This document shows positions 1 to 7,278 of a stretch of DNA of 11,359 nt, piece after piece. The position numbers and the translations under genes are program-made. The notes beneath the pieces are model-generated. The model had not been told where the DNA came from, made no database searches, and was given only the letters and a program-made list of their open reading frames with translations. This DNA comes from GCA-016699105 sp036518915 (GTDB lineage Bacteria > Patescibacteriota > Saccharimonadia > UBA4664): contig DATDME010000019.1 in assembly GCA_036518915.1 (NCBI GenBank), positions 1-11,359 of the forward strand. The letters are read 5' to 3'. Every line of letters begins with the position of its first letter. Position 1 is the stretch's first letter.

Positions 1-687
1 CCCAAGCCGGTCACCCGGTATATCCGCCGCATTGCCAAAACCAGCAACGGCCAACTGATTACACCTATTTTCTTAGGCGCGCTCACGGTGCTCATTCCCT
101 GCGGTGTAACTGTTGCGATGATGGCCCTGGCCATCGGCTCCGGCAGCCCGATAGCCGGCGCCTTAATCCTAGCCGCCTTTGTGCTTGGCACCACCCCCGT
201 ATTCTTTACGCTGGCATACTTGGCCACCAAGCTCGGTGAACGCTTGCAGGCCAACTTCCTGAAAGTTGCCGGGGCGGTCATCTTGTTCCTTGGCCTGGTC
301 TCCATCGATGGCGGCTTGGTACTGGCCGGATCACCGGTCAGCTTTTCGGCCTGGCAGCAATCAGTCAGCCAAACCCCGCCGCCAGCCGCCACCTCAAGTG
401 GCCAGACACCGTCCGCCTCAGATAGCCATACGCTCACATTAACCGCCAGCAGCTACGCCTATAGCCCACGCGTCATCCAGGCCAAAGCCGGGCAGCCCTA
501 CACGCTGGTGATTAATTCTGAGCACAACACGGGCTGTGGCCGGTCATTGGTCATCCCGAGTCTTAACCTTCAAAAAACCTTGCCGGAAAACGGGCCGGCC
601 ACTATTGACCTGCCGGCCCAACCCGCCGGCACACTCAAGCTGACCTGCATTATGGGTATGTATAACGCTCGGATACAATTTAACTAG
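1..687 (+). CDS. TauE/SafE (DsbD-like) membrane protein with C-terminal cupredoxin domain, 5' partial
   Basis: The frame is open from base 1, so the gene starts upstream of the window; 228 residues are visible. Visible residues about 24-45, 50-75 and 85-107 are three hydrophobic segments. The first contains a Pro-Cys-Gly motif (33-35) typical of the sulfite exporter TauE/SafE and DsbD_2 transmembrane family, many members of which sit in copper operons. A Pro/Ser/Thr-rich linker (about 119-142) leads to a cupredoxin-like beta domain (about 145-228). Its likely Cu ligands are Cys179, Cys216, Met218 and Met220, the last three in a C-x-M-x-M cluster. The cupredoxin domain is probably extracytoplasmic. 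The gene is first in view of a + strand copper operon; the HMA gene starts 9 nt after its stop. I infer a role in copper transport or delivery across the membrane; the exact substrate is not shown by the sequence. Confidence 0.85.
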   Translation, partial: PKPVTRYIRRIAKTSNGQLITPIFLGALTVLIPCGVTVAMMALAIGSGSPIAGALILAAFVLGTTPVFFTLAYLATKLGERLQANFLKVAGAVILFLGLVSIDGGLVLAGSPVSFSAWQQSVSQTPPPAATSSGQTPSASDSHTLTLTASSYAYSPRVIQAKAGQPYTLVINSEHNTGCGRSLVIPSLNLQKTLPENGPATIDLPAQPAGTLKLTCIMGMYNARIQFN

Positions 688-696
688 GAGCCAACC

Positions 697-921
697 GTGA
701 TCACTCAAACGTTTTCTGTCCCCGATATGAACTGCACAGCTTGCGTCATGCATATTGAGGCAATTGAAGATGAAATTGACGGCATAGCCTGCATTGATGC
801 CAGCTATAAAAAACTGCGCATGGTCGTAGAATATGATGAAACCAAAATTTCGCCCGATGCGATCGTAGCGGCGGTCAAAGAAACCGGCTACACCGCCATA
901 CCTCAGGAGATGCAAGCATGA
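697..921 (+). CDS. Stand-alone HMA-domain copper chaperone (CopZ-like)
   Basis: This 74-residue soluble protein is a single heavy-metal-associated domain (ferredoxin-like beta-alpha-beta-beta-alpha-beta fold). The metal-binding loop is M-N-C-T-A-C, with Cys13 and Cys16 as the expected Cu+ ligands; the usual Gly before the Met is Asp here. The length matches CopZ-type chaperones. The start is GTG at 697, chosen because a strong AGGAG site (686-690) overlaps the previous stop and lies at good spacing. The stop overlaps the next start as ATGA (918-921). The ATPase two genes downstream has no HMA domain, so this protein probably supplies that function in trans, carrying cytoplasmic Cu+ to the pump. 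The metal could in principle be another soft ion, but the cupredoxin neighbours favour copper. Confidence 0.92.
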   Translation: MITQTFSVPDMNCTACVMHIEAIEDEIDGIACIDASYKKLRMVVEYDETKISPDAIVAAVKETGYTAIPQEMQA

Positions 922-1289
922 ATCAGCTGATTGTCGGCCTTGGCTCACTCGGGCTCATCGGGCTCATCGTTTGGTGGTTTTTCGGCAAGCCGAAATCTAC
1001 CATCACTAATGCCGAAACAACCGCCACGGGTCAGATGGTGCGTATCACCGTGAGCGGCGGATACATGCCAAACCGCATCCAGCTCAAACGCGGCGTGCCT
1101 GCCAAGCTCATTTTCACCCGCCAAGATACTTCAAGCTGTTTTGATGAAGTAGTGCTACCAGATTTTGGCATCAAAACCAAACTGCCCGTTGGCCAAGCCT
1201 TTGAGGTGACGGTTGACCCTGCGAAACCCGGCAACTTCAAGTATTCATGCGGCATGAACATGTTTCACGGGGAGATCATCGTCAAATGA
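918..1289 (+). CDS. Membrane-anchored cupredoxin-like copper-binding protein
   Basis: A 123-residue protein with one N-terminal hydrophobic helix (residues about 3-22), likely an uncleaved anchor because no clear signal-peptidase site follows. After a short linker comes one cupredoxin-like domain (about 38-123, Cupredoxin_1/plastocyanin-like). Candidate Cu ligands are Cys74 in a T-S-S-C-F-D motif and the C-G-M-N-M-F-H cluster (Cys111, Met113, Met115, His117). The domain is clearly related to the C-terminal domain of the first gene in the operon: both have a Cys after the third strand and a C-x-M-x-M ending. The ATG start has an AGGAGA site at 905-910. ATGA overlaps at both ends suggest translational coupling with the HMA gene and the ATPase. 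The probable role is binding or buffering copper at the outer face of the membrane. Confidence 0.88.
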   Translation: MNQLIVGLGSLGLIGLIVWWFFGKPKSTITNAETTATGQMVRITVSGGYMPNRIQLKRGVPAKLIFTRQDTSSCFDEVVLPDFGIKTKLPVGQAFEVTVDPAKPGNFKYSCGMNMFHGEIIVK

Positions 1290-3181
1290 GTACCCGCAAC
1301 CTATTCTTCCTGAGCACCATCCTGAGCTTACCGCTGGCGGTAAGCATGTTTGGTATTGAATTACCCGGTGGGGCCTACACTATGGCGATTCTAGCCACGG
1401 CTGTGCAATTTGGCTGCGGCTGGCGGTTCTTAATGGGCGCTTGGCACGCCTTCCTCAACCGCGCAGCCAACATGGACACCCTCGTCGCCGTTGGTACGCT
1501 CACCGCCTACCTCTATAGTGTCTACGCCCTGGGTAGCGGCAAAGCCATGTACTTTGAAATTTCGGCGCTGCTCATCACCTTCATTTTGCTTGGATCCTGG
1601 CTCGAGGACCTCACCAAGGGCCGCGCCTCCAAAGCCATTGAGAAACTGCTCGGCCTCCAAGCCAAAGACGCCACCGTCATCCGGAACGGTCATGCCGTAC
1701 AGGTGCCCGTCGAGCAAATCACCGTTGGCGAAATCATCATGGTTAAGCCAGGCGAGAAGGTCGCCCTTGACGGCGAAGTGGTAGAGGGTAGCTCGAGCGT
1801 GAACGAGTCGATGGTGACCGGCGAAAGCCTGCCCGTCGAAAAACAACCCGGCGACACGGTCATCGGCGCCACTATTAACCAGACTGGCACGTTCAAATTC
1901 CGGACCACTAAAGTCGGCCAAGACACGCTGCTGGCGCAAATCGTTGAGCTGGTGAGCCGCGCCCAAGCCAGCCGGGCGCCCATTCAAAAATTTGCCGACA
2001 CCGTCTCGGGCTTTTTTGTGCCCGTGGTGCTCATTTTGGCCATCCTCACCTTTGACATCTGGTACCTCCTGCTTGGCGCCAGCGTCACGACCGCGCTCCT
2101 GTACGCTGTGGCGGTAGTGGTGATTGCCTGCCCCTGCGCCTTAGGTCTGGCCACGCCAACCGCCCTCATGGTGGGCACCGGCCGTGGCGCCAAAATGGGC
2201 ATCCTCATCAAGAGCGGCGAAGTGCTGGAATCGGCCCGCGATATCAAATACATCATGTTCGATAAAACCGGCACGCTCACCAATGGCAAGCCGGTCGTCA
2301 CTGACATAGTAGGGGACGATCACGGCAAAATCATACAAACCGCCGCTTCGTTAGAGGCCGCTTCGGAGCATCCACTCGCCACCGCCATTTTGGAGCAGGC
2401 CAAAACCGAGAAATTGCCCGTTCAGCCGGTCACGCAGTTTGAAGCTGTCAGTGGCCGGGGTATTACCGGCAAGGTTGACGGCCGGCCGTCTCTCATTGGC
2501 AACCGCACCTTGATTGAAGACCACCAGATCGAAATACCGTACAGCGCCGAAATGTCAAAACTCGAAGCCGAGGGCAAGACGGTCATGATTGTGGCGGAAG
2601 CCAGACAAGTCCTCGGCCTGATTGCCGTGCAAGACCAGCCCAAAGCCAACGCGCCGGCCGTCATTGCCGAGCTCAAGGCCATGGGCCTCGAACCCGCCAT
2701 GATTACCGGTGACAACGAACGCTCGGCCCGCGCCGTCGCCAAACAACTCGGCATTAAGAAGGTTGTGGCGGAAGTTATGCCCGGCGAAAAAGCCGGCGAG
2801 GTCACCGCTTTCCGCACCCGGGGCAAAGTGGCGTTCGTGGGGGACGGCGTCAATGACGCGCCAGCCCTCGCCGGGGCGGACCTCGGCATTGCCATGGGCT
2901 CCGGCACAGATATCGCCATCGAAGCCGGCGGCATCGTGCTCGTAAAGAACGACCTGGCCGATGTCGTCCATGCCCTCAAGTTAAGCCGCAAAACCTTCGG
3001 ACGCATCAAACTCAATCTGTTTTGGGCCGTAATTTACAATCTGGCCGGCATACCGCTGGCCGCCGGAGCGCTGAGCAGCTTTGGTTTTACGCTTAATCCG
3101 GCGATCGCCGGCCTGGCCATGGCGCTCAGCTCAGTGTCAGTCGTCACCAGCTCACTGTTGTTGTCGCGGTCCAAAATTTAG
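1286..3181 (+). CDS. copA: Copper-exporting P1B-type ATPase lacking an N-terminal HMA domain
   Basis: A 631-residue integral membrane pump that uses ATP to move Cu+ across the membrane. Diagnostic motifs are TGES in the actuator domain (178-181), CPC in the sixth helix (282-284) as the transport site, DKTGT with the phosphorylated Asp326, the nucleotide-binding His-Pro pair (362-363), and GDGVND in the hinge (519-524). Tyr584-Asn585 and Met612 with Ser615-Ser616 in the last two helices match the Cu+-specific P1B-1 signature. The protein begins directly with a hydrophobic helix, so it is shorter than typical CopA proteins, which carry one or more N-terminal HMA domains. The ATG at 1286 overlaps the previous stop (ATGA) and follows GGGGAG at 1269-1274; an in-frame start at 1247 would add 13 residues deep inside the previous gene and is unlikely. 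It is the last gene of the copper operon. Confidence 0.96.
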   Translation: MSTRNLFFLSTILSLPLAVSMFGIELPGGAYTMAILATAVQFGCGWRFLMGAWHAFLNRAANMDTLVAVGTLTAYLYSVYALGSGKAMYFEISALLITFILLGSWLEDLTKGRASKAIEKLLGLQAKDATVIRNGHAVQVPVEQITVGEIIMVKPGEKVALDGEVVEGSSSVNESMVTGESLPVEKQPGDTVIGATINQTGTFKFRTTKVGQDTLLAQIVELVSRAQASRAPIQKFADTVSGFFVPVVLILAILTFDIWYLLLGASVTTALLYAVAVVVIACPCALGLATPTALMVGTGRGAKMGILIKSGEVLESARDIKYIMFDKTGTLTNGKPVVTDIVGDDHGKIIQTAASLEAASEHPLATAILEQAKTEKLPVQPVTQFEAVSGRGITGKVDGRPSLIGNRTLIEDHQIEIPYSAEMSKLEAEGKTVMIVAEARQVLGLIAVQDQPKANAPAVIAELKAMGLEPAMITGDNERSARAVAKQLGIKKVVAEVMPGEKAGEVTAFRTRGKVAFVGDGVNDAPALAGADLGIAMGSGTDIAIEAGGIVLVKNDLADVVHALKLSRKTFGRIKLNLFWAVIYNLAGIPLAAGALSSFGFTLNPAIAGLAMALSSVSVVTSSLLLSRSKI

Positions 3182-3190
3182 TCGATGCAT

Positions 3191-3220
3191 TAAGAAAGGG
3201 AGGCCCCGAACAGGCCTCCC
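3191..3220 (-). terminator. Rho-independent terminator, minus-strand orientation
   Basis: GGGAGGCC (3198-3205) and GGCCTCCC (3213-3220) form a perfect 8-bp GC-rich stem with a 7-nt loop. On the minus strand the stem is followed directly by TTTCTTA, a usable U-rich tract, so it best fits the minus-strand DUF1269 gene. On the plus strand, just after the ATPase stop, no T tract follows, so it would be at most a weak terminator there. The hairpin lies inside the last codons of the frame-corrected DUF1269 reading frame. Confidence 0.6.
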
Positions 3221-3862
3221 CGCACCACGTGGCGCTTGTTTACGCCGCCAGCGCCCTGCTCCAGGCGGGCCTTGCGCTCGGCCTGCGCCCGCTTCATCTG
3301 GTCTTGCAGCCGGCTAATCTTAGCGTCGGCCTCTTCACTGATTGCTTGGACTTGGCATCAATCTTATTAGCGATCGCCTTCAATCGCCCCTGAACTTTGT
3401 GCAACGTAGCTTGGGCGGCAGCCGCAGATTCAGCGTCGAGCTGATCCTCCACCACCTCCACTTTGGGCCCCCGAAACACCACGCCGCCCAGCTCCGCAAT
3501 ACGGACGTCCACCGGGGTCACCCAGTCTTCGTCGATTTCCGCCACCACCGCCGACGTGCCAGGCACCATTACCTCGGCCACTTCGTCGAGGAAATCGAGG
3601 CCTACGCCGGATACACCCGCGTCGGTCAGCATCCCCAGCAAGCCACCGCCGGCTGATGCCGCTGCGACCCCAGCCGGACCACCCACTATGCCCAACAGCG
3701 CGCCCGCCGTCATGCCAACCGCCGTGCCCACCGGACCCACGTCCGCGGACTTCTTCACCTGTGCCTCACCCTGAACATCCTTAGTAACCACAGCTGCCGC
3801 ATACAGGGTTATTTCACCTTTGTTATCAAGGTCCGCCAAGGCCTCTGCGCCTTCATAGGCAT

Positions 3863-3885
3863 CCGCCTCAGTGAGGCGCTTCAGT
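3863..3885 (-). repeat. 13-bp-offset imperfect direct repeat at the DUF1269 gene start
   Basis: On the minus strand ACTGAAGCG (3877-3885) is repeated as ACTGAGGCG (3864-3872) with a 13-nt offset and one mismatch. The offset is not a multiple of three, so it shifts the reading frame. The second copy also forms part of a CGCCTC-AGT-GAGGCG palindrome (3864-3878), a structure that can promote slippage. Deleting one unit joins the only ATG upstream to the conserved frame. Confidence 0.55.
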
Positions 3886-3888
3886 CAT

Positions 3889-4057
3889 GGCATTAGCGTA
3901 GCTTATTGGCTGGTTGGGATGCAAAATCTGTTAGGCTCTATAGACAAACCATTTAGACCTGCGCCAAAACCGGTGCCAGCAAAATAGCCTCGGCAAAAGC
4001 AATGGTGGGTCAGTTCCCTGGCTCAGCGGATACTTCTTGCGCTATAATACTAACATT
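3889..4057. promoter_or_regulatory. Divergent intergenic region with a plus-strand TATAAT box
   Basis: No gene is seen here. A perfect TATAAT at 4043-4048 serves the plus-strand gene; no convincing -35 element is found at the usual distance. On the minus strand, TATAGA (3937-3942) lies upstream of the broken DUF1269 gene and could be its -10 box, but its -35 is also weak. The plus-strand -10 ends only 9 nt before GTG 4058, so the transcript would have almost no leader. Confidence 0.55.
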
Positions 4058-4906
4058 GTGATATACAGGCGCTTTTTATGGATAAACGCGATTGAGCATG
4101 TGGCGCCAGCAATCATTATCTGCGCCTGCGCGGCAGCAGTACTATTTGGCACAGCAGCTAGCGCAGCCAGTGAGGCTATCGCCCAGGCTTTCTCTATGAC
4201 ACCGGGACAGACGGTGTCTGCCGGCACGATTGTCAGCCTGAGTTCTGGTTCATCCAGGCAAATTGAACTAGCAACTACTAGCTCTGCCGACAGGTTGGTG
4301 GGAGTGGTTGAGTCTGAGCCTTTAGTCACTATAACCAGCCAAGACCAGCAACAAACTGCCCAGGTGGTTATCAGTGGCACCGCTGAAGTGTATGTGTCAG
4401 ATCTCAACGGGCACGTGAAAGCTGGTGATAAAATTGCGATTTCGCCGGTCGCGGGCGTCGGCATGCTAGCGACCACTGATACACAAATTATTGGCACGGC
4501 TCAAACGGATTTGACGTCTGCTCGTGGGCAGACCCGCACCATTAAGGACCGATCCGGTAAAACGCGCAGGGTTCAGATAGCCCGACTCCCGGTGCAAATT
4601 GGCCTAGCCTATTACCGGGCTCCCGGGTCGGATTTTCTGCCGCCTTTCATCCAGCGGCTGGCCTATAGCGTGGCCGGCCGGCCGGTCTCTCTCTTGCGGA
4701 TCATGGTGAGTTTTCTACTGCTCTTTTCGGGGCTGATCGGATTTGCCGTTATCCTGTTTACCGCTATCCGTGGCGCCATGACGGCTATTGGGCGCAACCC
4801 CTTGGCCTCAATGGCTGTCCGCCGGGGGTTGTACCAAACCGGCGGGCTAGCGATAGCGCTCCTGGTCTGCACAACGCTGGTGGCATATTTAGTGCTGGCC
4901 GTTTAG
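4058..4906 (+). CDS. Exported membrane protein with a rotary-ATPase c-subunit-like C-terminal hairpin
   Basis: I do not recognise a named family. From GTG 4058 the product is 282 residues. Residues 15-36 form a hydrophobic signal segment ending in A-A-S-A, a plausible signal-peptidase I site. Residues about 45-155 are a beta-rich region with a V-K-A-G-D-K-I segment followed by G-V-G-M, similar to small beta-barrel domains in CPR surface and phage-tail proteins. The C-terminus has two membrane helices (about 215-236 and 261-281) joined by a basic loop with A-I-G-R-N-P-L (243-249), like the polar loop of F/V-ATPase c subunits, but helix 2 has no Asp or Glu. A longer TTG start at 4037 is rejected because it would place the TATAAT box inside the coding region. 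No Shine-Dalgarno site precedes GTG 4058, so a leaderless mRNA is likely. It is transcribed alone. Confidence 0.7.
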   Translation: MIYRRFLWINAIEHVAPAIIICACAAAVLFGTAASAASEAIAQAFSMTPGQTVSAGTIVSLSSGSSRQIELATTSSADRLVGVVESEPLVTITSQDQQQTAQVVISGTAEVYVSDLNGHVKAGDKIAISPVAGVGMLATTDTQIIGTAQTDLTSARGQTRTIKDRSGKTRRVQIARLPVQIGLAYYRAPGSDFLPPFIQRLAYSVAGRPVSLLRIMVSFLLLFSGLIGFAVILFTAIRGAMTAIGRNPLASMAVRRGLYQTGGLAIALLVCTTLVAYLVLAV

Positions 4907-4969
4907 CGTACGATACTGGCCTATAGCAAACGCCAACCAAAATGACGCTTTCCTCACGCGCCCAGGCGC

Positions 4970-5035
4970 GCCAGACAGACCAGCCTTCGTTCGACATATC
5001 AACGGGTATGCCTCGCTCAGTCCAGCCTGTCTGGC
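4970..5035. repeat. 9-bp perfect inverted repeat between convergent genes
   Basis: GCCAGACAG (4970-4978) and CTGTCTGGC (5027-5035) are perfect complements separated by 48 nt. They lie in the 188-nt gap between the stops of two convergent genes. The gap otherwise holds no gene and no clear hairpin with a T tract; an 8-nt palindrome GGCGCGCC (4965-4972) adjoins the left arm. It could be a weak transcript-end structure or a binding site, or chance. Confidence 0.35.
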
Positions 5036-5094
5036 ATCACCTGGATCATCGTAATCTAAACTGCCATTTTGTGAGCGTACCTGGCTATATACTT

Positions 5095-7278
5095 TTATTC
5101 AACCACCCAGTAATAAAAGGCATTAAGCTCACCACTGGCTGGATTTGCAGGGCTAATGGCAAGTGCAAAACTGGCGGCGCCAACCGCGGTCACGATGCCA
5201 GCCCGGCCCTGCGGGCTAGCACCTATGGCTGTGGTCGGTGTCACAATAACCGATTTGGGCGCCGCTCCATAGGCTTGGTGGAACGTGAGGGTTATACTGC
5301 ATGGTCCAGTGACGCTACCGCTGCCTGCAGTTACTGTAAACGACCCCGCTGAATCAGTTGAGCCAGGTGTGATAACGGCCGCCGGCGTGGTGCCACAAGC
5401 GGTAGGCGTGCCGATGGTTGGCGGCGTAGTTTGGGTGGAGGCAATGTGCGCGTTCGTCAGCGTTAGCCAAGCAAAGGCGCTATCTGTGCCACTCACGATA
5501 ATTTGCAGTCCCGCGGTATCGGCGGTAAAAAGCGGCGTACCGCCAGCGTCCTGGATCGCTACTGCTGTAGTCCCGTTGGTTTGTGGCTTGAGAATAATGT
5601 TTCCGCCCAGGCCGGTGCCGGCTGCCGCACCGCTCTGCAGCACGAGATCACCGCCATTGTTATTGCCAAGCGCCCCATCGCCAGCGCGCAATGTAAGGTT
5701 GCCACCGTTGCCAGAAGTGGCGGCGGCAATTCCCCAAGTGGCGGTGGCGGCCGAGGTAAGAGTAAGGGCGCCGGCCGTAGTCATAAATGACGAAGCCGCG
5801 TTACCCGTGAGCGTCAAGACGCCAGCATTCACGGCGGTAGTACCGGCGCCGCTGTCCAGATTGAGGCCGCTGCCGCCATAAATGGCTGTGGCGCCAATCT
5901 GGTTCAGATTGCCAATGGTTACCTGTTTGGCATTGGTTTTGCCAATCTCAATCGCCGAAAAGGCCGGTGACGAGCTGAGATCGGTTACAACCATATCGTC
6001 AAAGTAATGCGTTTCAGCAGCGGCGGCTGTGCCGTATAGGTTGAAGTATAGCTGCGTTGCCCCGGCCGGCGCCGCCATCGTGATGCTCATTTGGGTCCAG
6101 GTAGAGGTGCTGTCAATAATTGGATTCATGGCAGTGGTGACCGGTGAACCGTTCCATACCAGGTTAGCGTTGATGGTTCTTGGTGTTGTGGCAGCCCGCA
6201 CCCACCACGTCACGTAATATTGATGACCAGGCACGACCGGAATACCCGGCAGGTTTTGGTTGGCGATGATTCCCCAGAAGGCATTCGTGAAGGTAATTGC
6301 TAAGCTATTCGCACCACTATGCGCCTGGGACGAGGAGGTTGCTAGGCTAGTATTAAACCAGTCAATTACACCATCGAGGCCCGATTCAAAGTCTTTGGTT
6401 CCTACTACCGTGCCAGTGATTAGGCTGCTGCCGGTATCAATATCCACATTGCCGGCGGCCGCGGCTGATGAGTCCCCGGTGCGTACAGTAACCCCGCCAC
6501 TCGGACCGGAGGCACTGGGCGCAGTCGTGACAGCAATGGTGTTGGCAGCGGTATCAACGGCGATCATATCGGCGCCGACCGTGTTCTGAACCCGAAAGGC
6601 GCCCGGGCTAGCCGCGGCACTCCGGAAGGTATTGGCGCCGGTAAAGGCTTGATTAGCAGCTAAGAAGGCCAAGCCGGCCGGCACACCACCTCCGCCAGAT
6701 AGTTGGTTGGTGTAGTAGTTCGTGTTGTAGGTATTGTTATTGTTGGTGACTGAGCCTTGGCCGTCCAAGCTCGTTTGGAGCTGAAAGAAATCGCTGCCGT
6801 TGTACATGCGCAGATGGTTGGTGACTCTGTCGTAGTATATCTGGCCGGTGCTGGGCTTGACGGGCTGGTTTCCTGGCGCTATCACGATGGAACTCGACAC
6901 CGCCAGGAGCCCGTTCACGCTCAACTCATTGTCGCTAGCTGCCGTGGCTTTGTCGGCACCGATGCCGTTTAGCTGCACTTGCTGGCTGGGTATAGTATTG
7001 GCCGACTGGAGTAGCGATGCGTTCTGGCGCAACTTACTGCTCTGAACGATAACCGCCAGCATTACCCCGCCCGCCAAAAACAGGCCGAGCAGCGTAAAGC
7101 CAATGACCCGCGTGCGCAGGGAGCGGCGCGACAGCCACGTCTCGTGCGGTATGATTCCGCCGGCAAAACTTTCGGCCGAAGTCTGGGGAGACGAGCCGGC
7201 TAAAGGCGTTGTCTCCAATGAGATCGGCGTCACATTACTGGCGGCTTCCAATTGTTCTGGGCGGGTAATCGAATCCAT
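5095..7278 (-). CDS. Single-pass surface protein with beta-repeats and an inserted CBM-like domain
   Basis: A 727-residue protein anchored by one helix (residues 58-79). The basic R-R-S-L-R-T-R stretch just before it predicts a cytoplasmic N-terminus and an outside C-terminal body. Then come a G-Q-I-Y-Y-D...L-R-M-Y-N-G segment (145-161), an Asn/Tyr-rich linker (178-191), beta-repeat segments (V-G-A-D-M-I-A-V-D; I-E-I-G-K-T-N-A and V-T-I-G-N), a CBM_4_9/galactose-binding-like domain (about 295-434), Gly-rich repeats (G-G-N-L-T-L-R-A-G, G-G-D-L-V-L-Q-S-G) and a C-terminal domain (about 597-727) with paired Cys628 and Cys660, resembling tail-fibre-like domains. The architecture is typical of CPR surface proteins. 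ATG 7278 has a short AAGG-like site; TATAAT lies about 47 nt upstream. I infer a role in adhesion or surface display; no enzymatic motif is seen. Confidence 0.85.
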   Translation of the reverse strand: MDSITRPEQLEAASNVTPISLETTPLAGSSPQTSAESFAGGIIPHETWLSRRSLRTRVIGFTLLGLFLAGGVMLAVIVQSSKLRQNASLLQSANTIPSQQVQLNGIGADKATAASDNELSVNGLLAVSSSIVIAPGNQPVKPSTGQIYYDRVTNHLRMYNGSDFFQLQTSLDGQGSVTNNNNTYNTNYYTNQLSGGGGVPAGLAFLAANQAFTGANTFRSAAASPGAFRVQNTVGADMIAVDTAANTIAVTTAPSASGPSGGVTVRTGDSSAAAAGNVDIDTGSSLITGTVVGTKDFESGLDGVIDWFNTSLATSSSQAHSGANSLAITFTNAFWGIIANQNLPGIPVVPGHQYYVTWWVRAATTPRTINANLVWNGSPVTTAMNPIIDSTSTWTQMSITMAAPAGATQLYFNLYGTAAAAETHYFDDMVVTDLSSSPAFSAIEIGKTNAKQVTIGNLNQIGATAIYGGSGLNLDSGAGTTAVNAGVLTLTGNAASSFMTTAGALTLTSAATATWGIAAATSGNGGNLTLRAGDGALGNNNGGDLVLQSGAAAGTGLGGNIILKPQTNGTTAVAIQDAGGTPLFTADTAGLQIIVSGTDSAFAWLTLTNAHIASTQTTPPTIGTPTACGTTPAAVITPGSTDSAGSFTVTAGSGSVTGPCSITLTFHQAYGAAPKSVIVTPTTAIGASPQGRAGIVTAVGAASFALAISPANPASGELNAFYYWVVE

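Larger units (their letters stand above)
3190..3888 (-). pseudogene. DUF1269-family gene, apparently broken by a 13-bp duplication and a frameshift
   Basis: The core (minus strand, 3839 down to about 3345) encodes a recognisable DUF1269 protein: an A-Y-E-G-A-E-A-L start, a glycine-rich hydrophobic hairpin (G-T-A-V-G-M followed by G-G-P-A-G), V-V-A-E-I-D-E-D-W-V-T-P-V-D and a helical C-terminus. The longest single frame starts only at TTG (3839) or CTG (3884) and ends at 3294 with an atypical tail. In the next frame, from 3357 to the TAA at 3190-3192, lies the charged Ala/Lys/Glu/Arg helix expected for this family, so a one-base deletion (or equivalent) near 3340-3350 is likely. At the start, ATG at 3886-3888 reads M-T-E-A and then stops; removing 13 bases that duplicate A-C-T-G-A-A/G-G-C-G restores M-T-E-A-D-A-Y-E-G. 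The family's function is unknown. Either a true pseudogene or assembly errors could explain this. Confidence 0.7.

Noticed and set aside
544..948. Minus-strand open frame across the first copper genes
   Set aside because: It overlaps three well-supported plus-strand features and has no recognisable domain.
1247..1285. In-frame ATG at 1247 as the ATPase start
   Set aside because: It lies deep inside the upstream cupredoxin gene; the ATGA overlap at 1286 with GGGGAG upstream is a better start and the first helix follows directly.
2422..3015. Long minus-strand open frame opposite the copper ATPase
   Set aside because: The plus strand here encodes the well-conserved ATP-binding and hinge region; the antisense frame has no family resemblance.
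4037..4057. TTG at 4037 as the start of the exported membrane protein
   Set aside because: The codons would include the TATAAT box at 4043-4048, so the start must lie downstream; GTG 4058 is the first in-frame candidate.
5285..5881. Long plus-strand open frame opposite the beta-repeat surface gene
   Set aside because: It is a GC-rich shadow of the minus-strand gene, low in complexity and without a recognisable domain or ribosome binding site.
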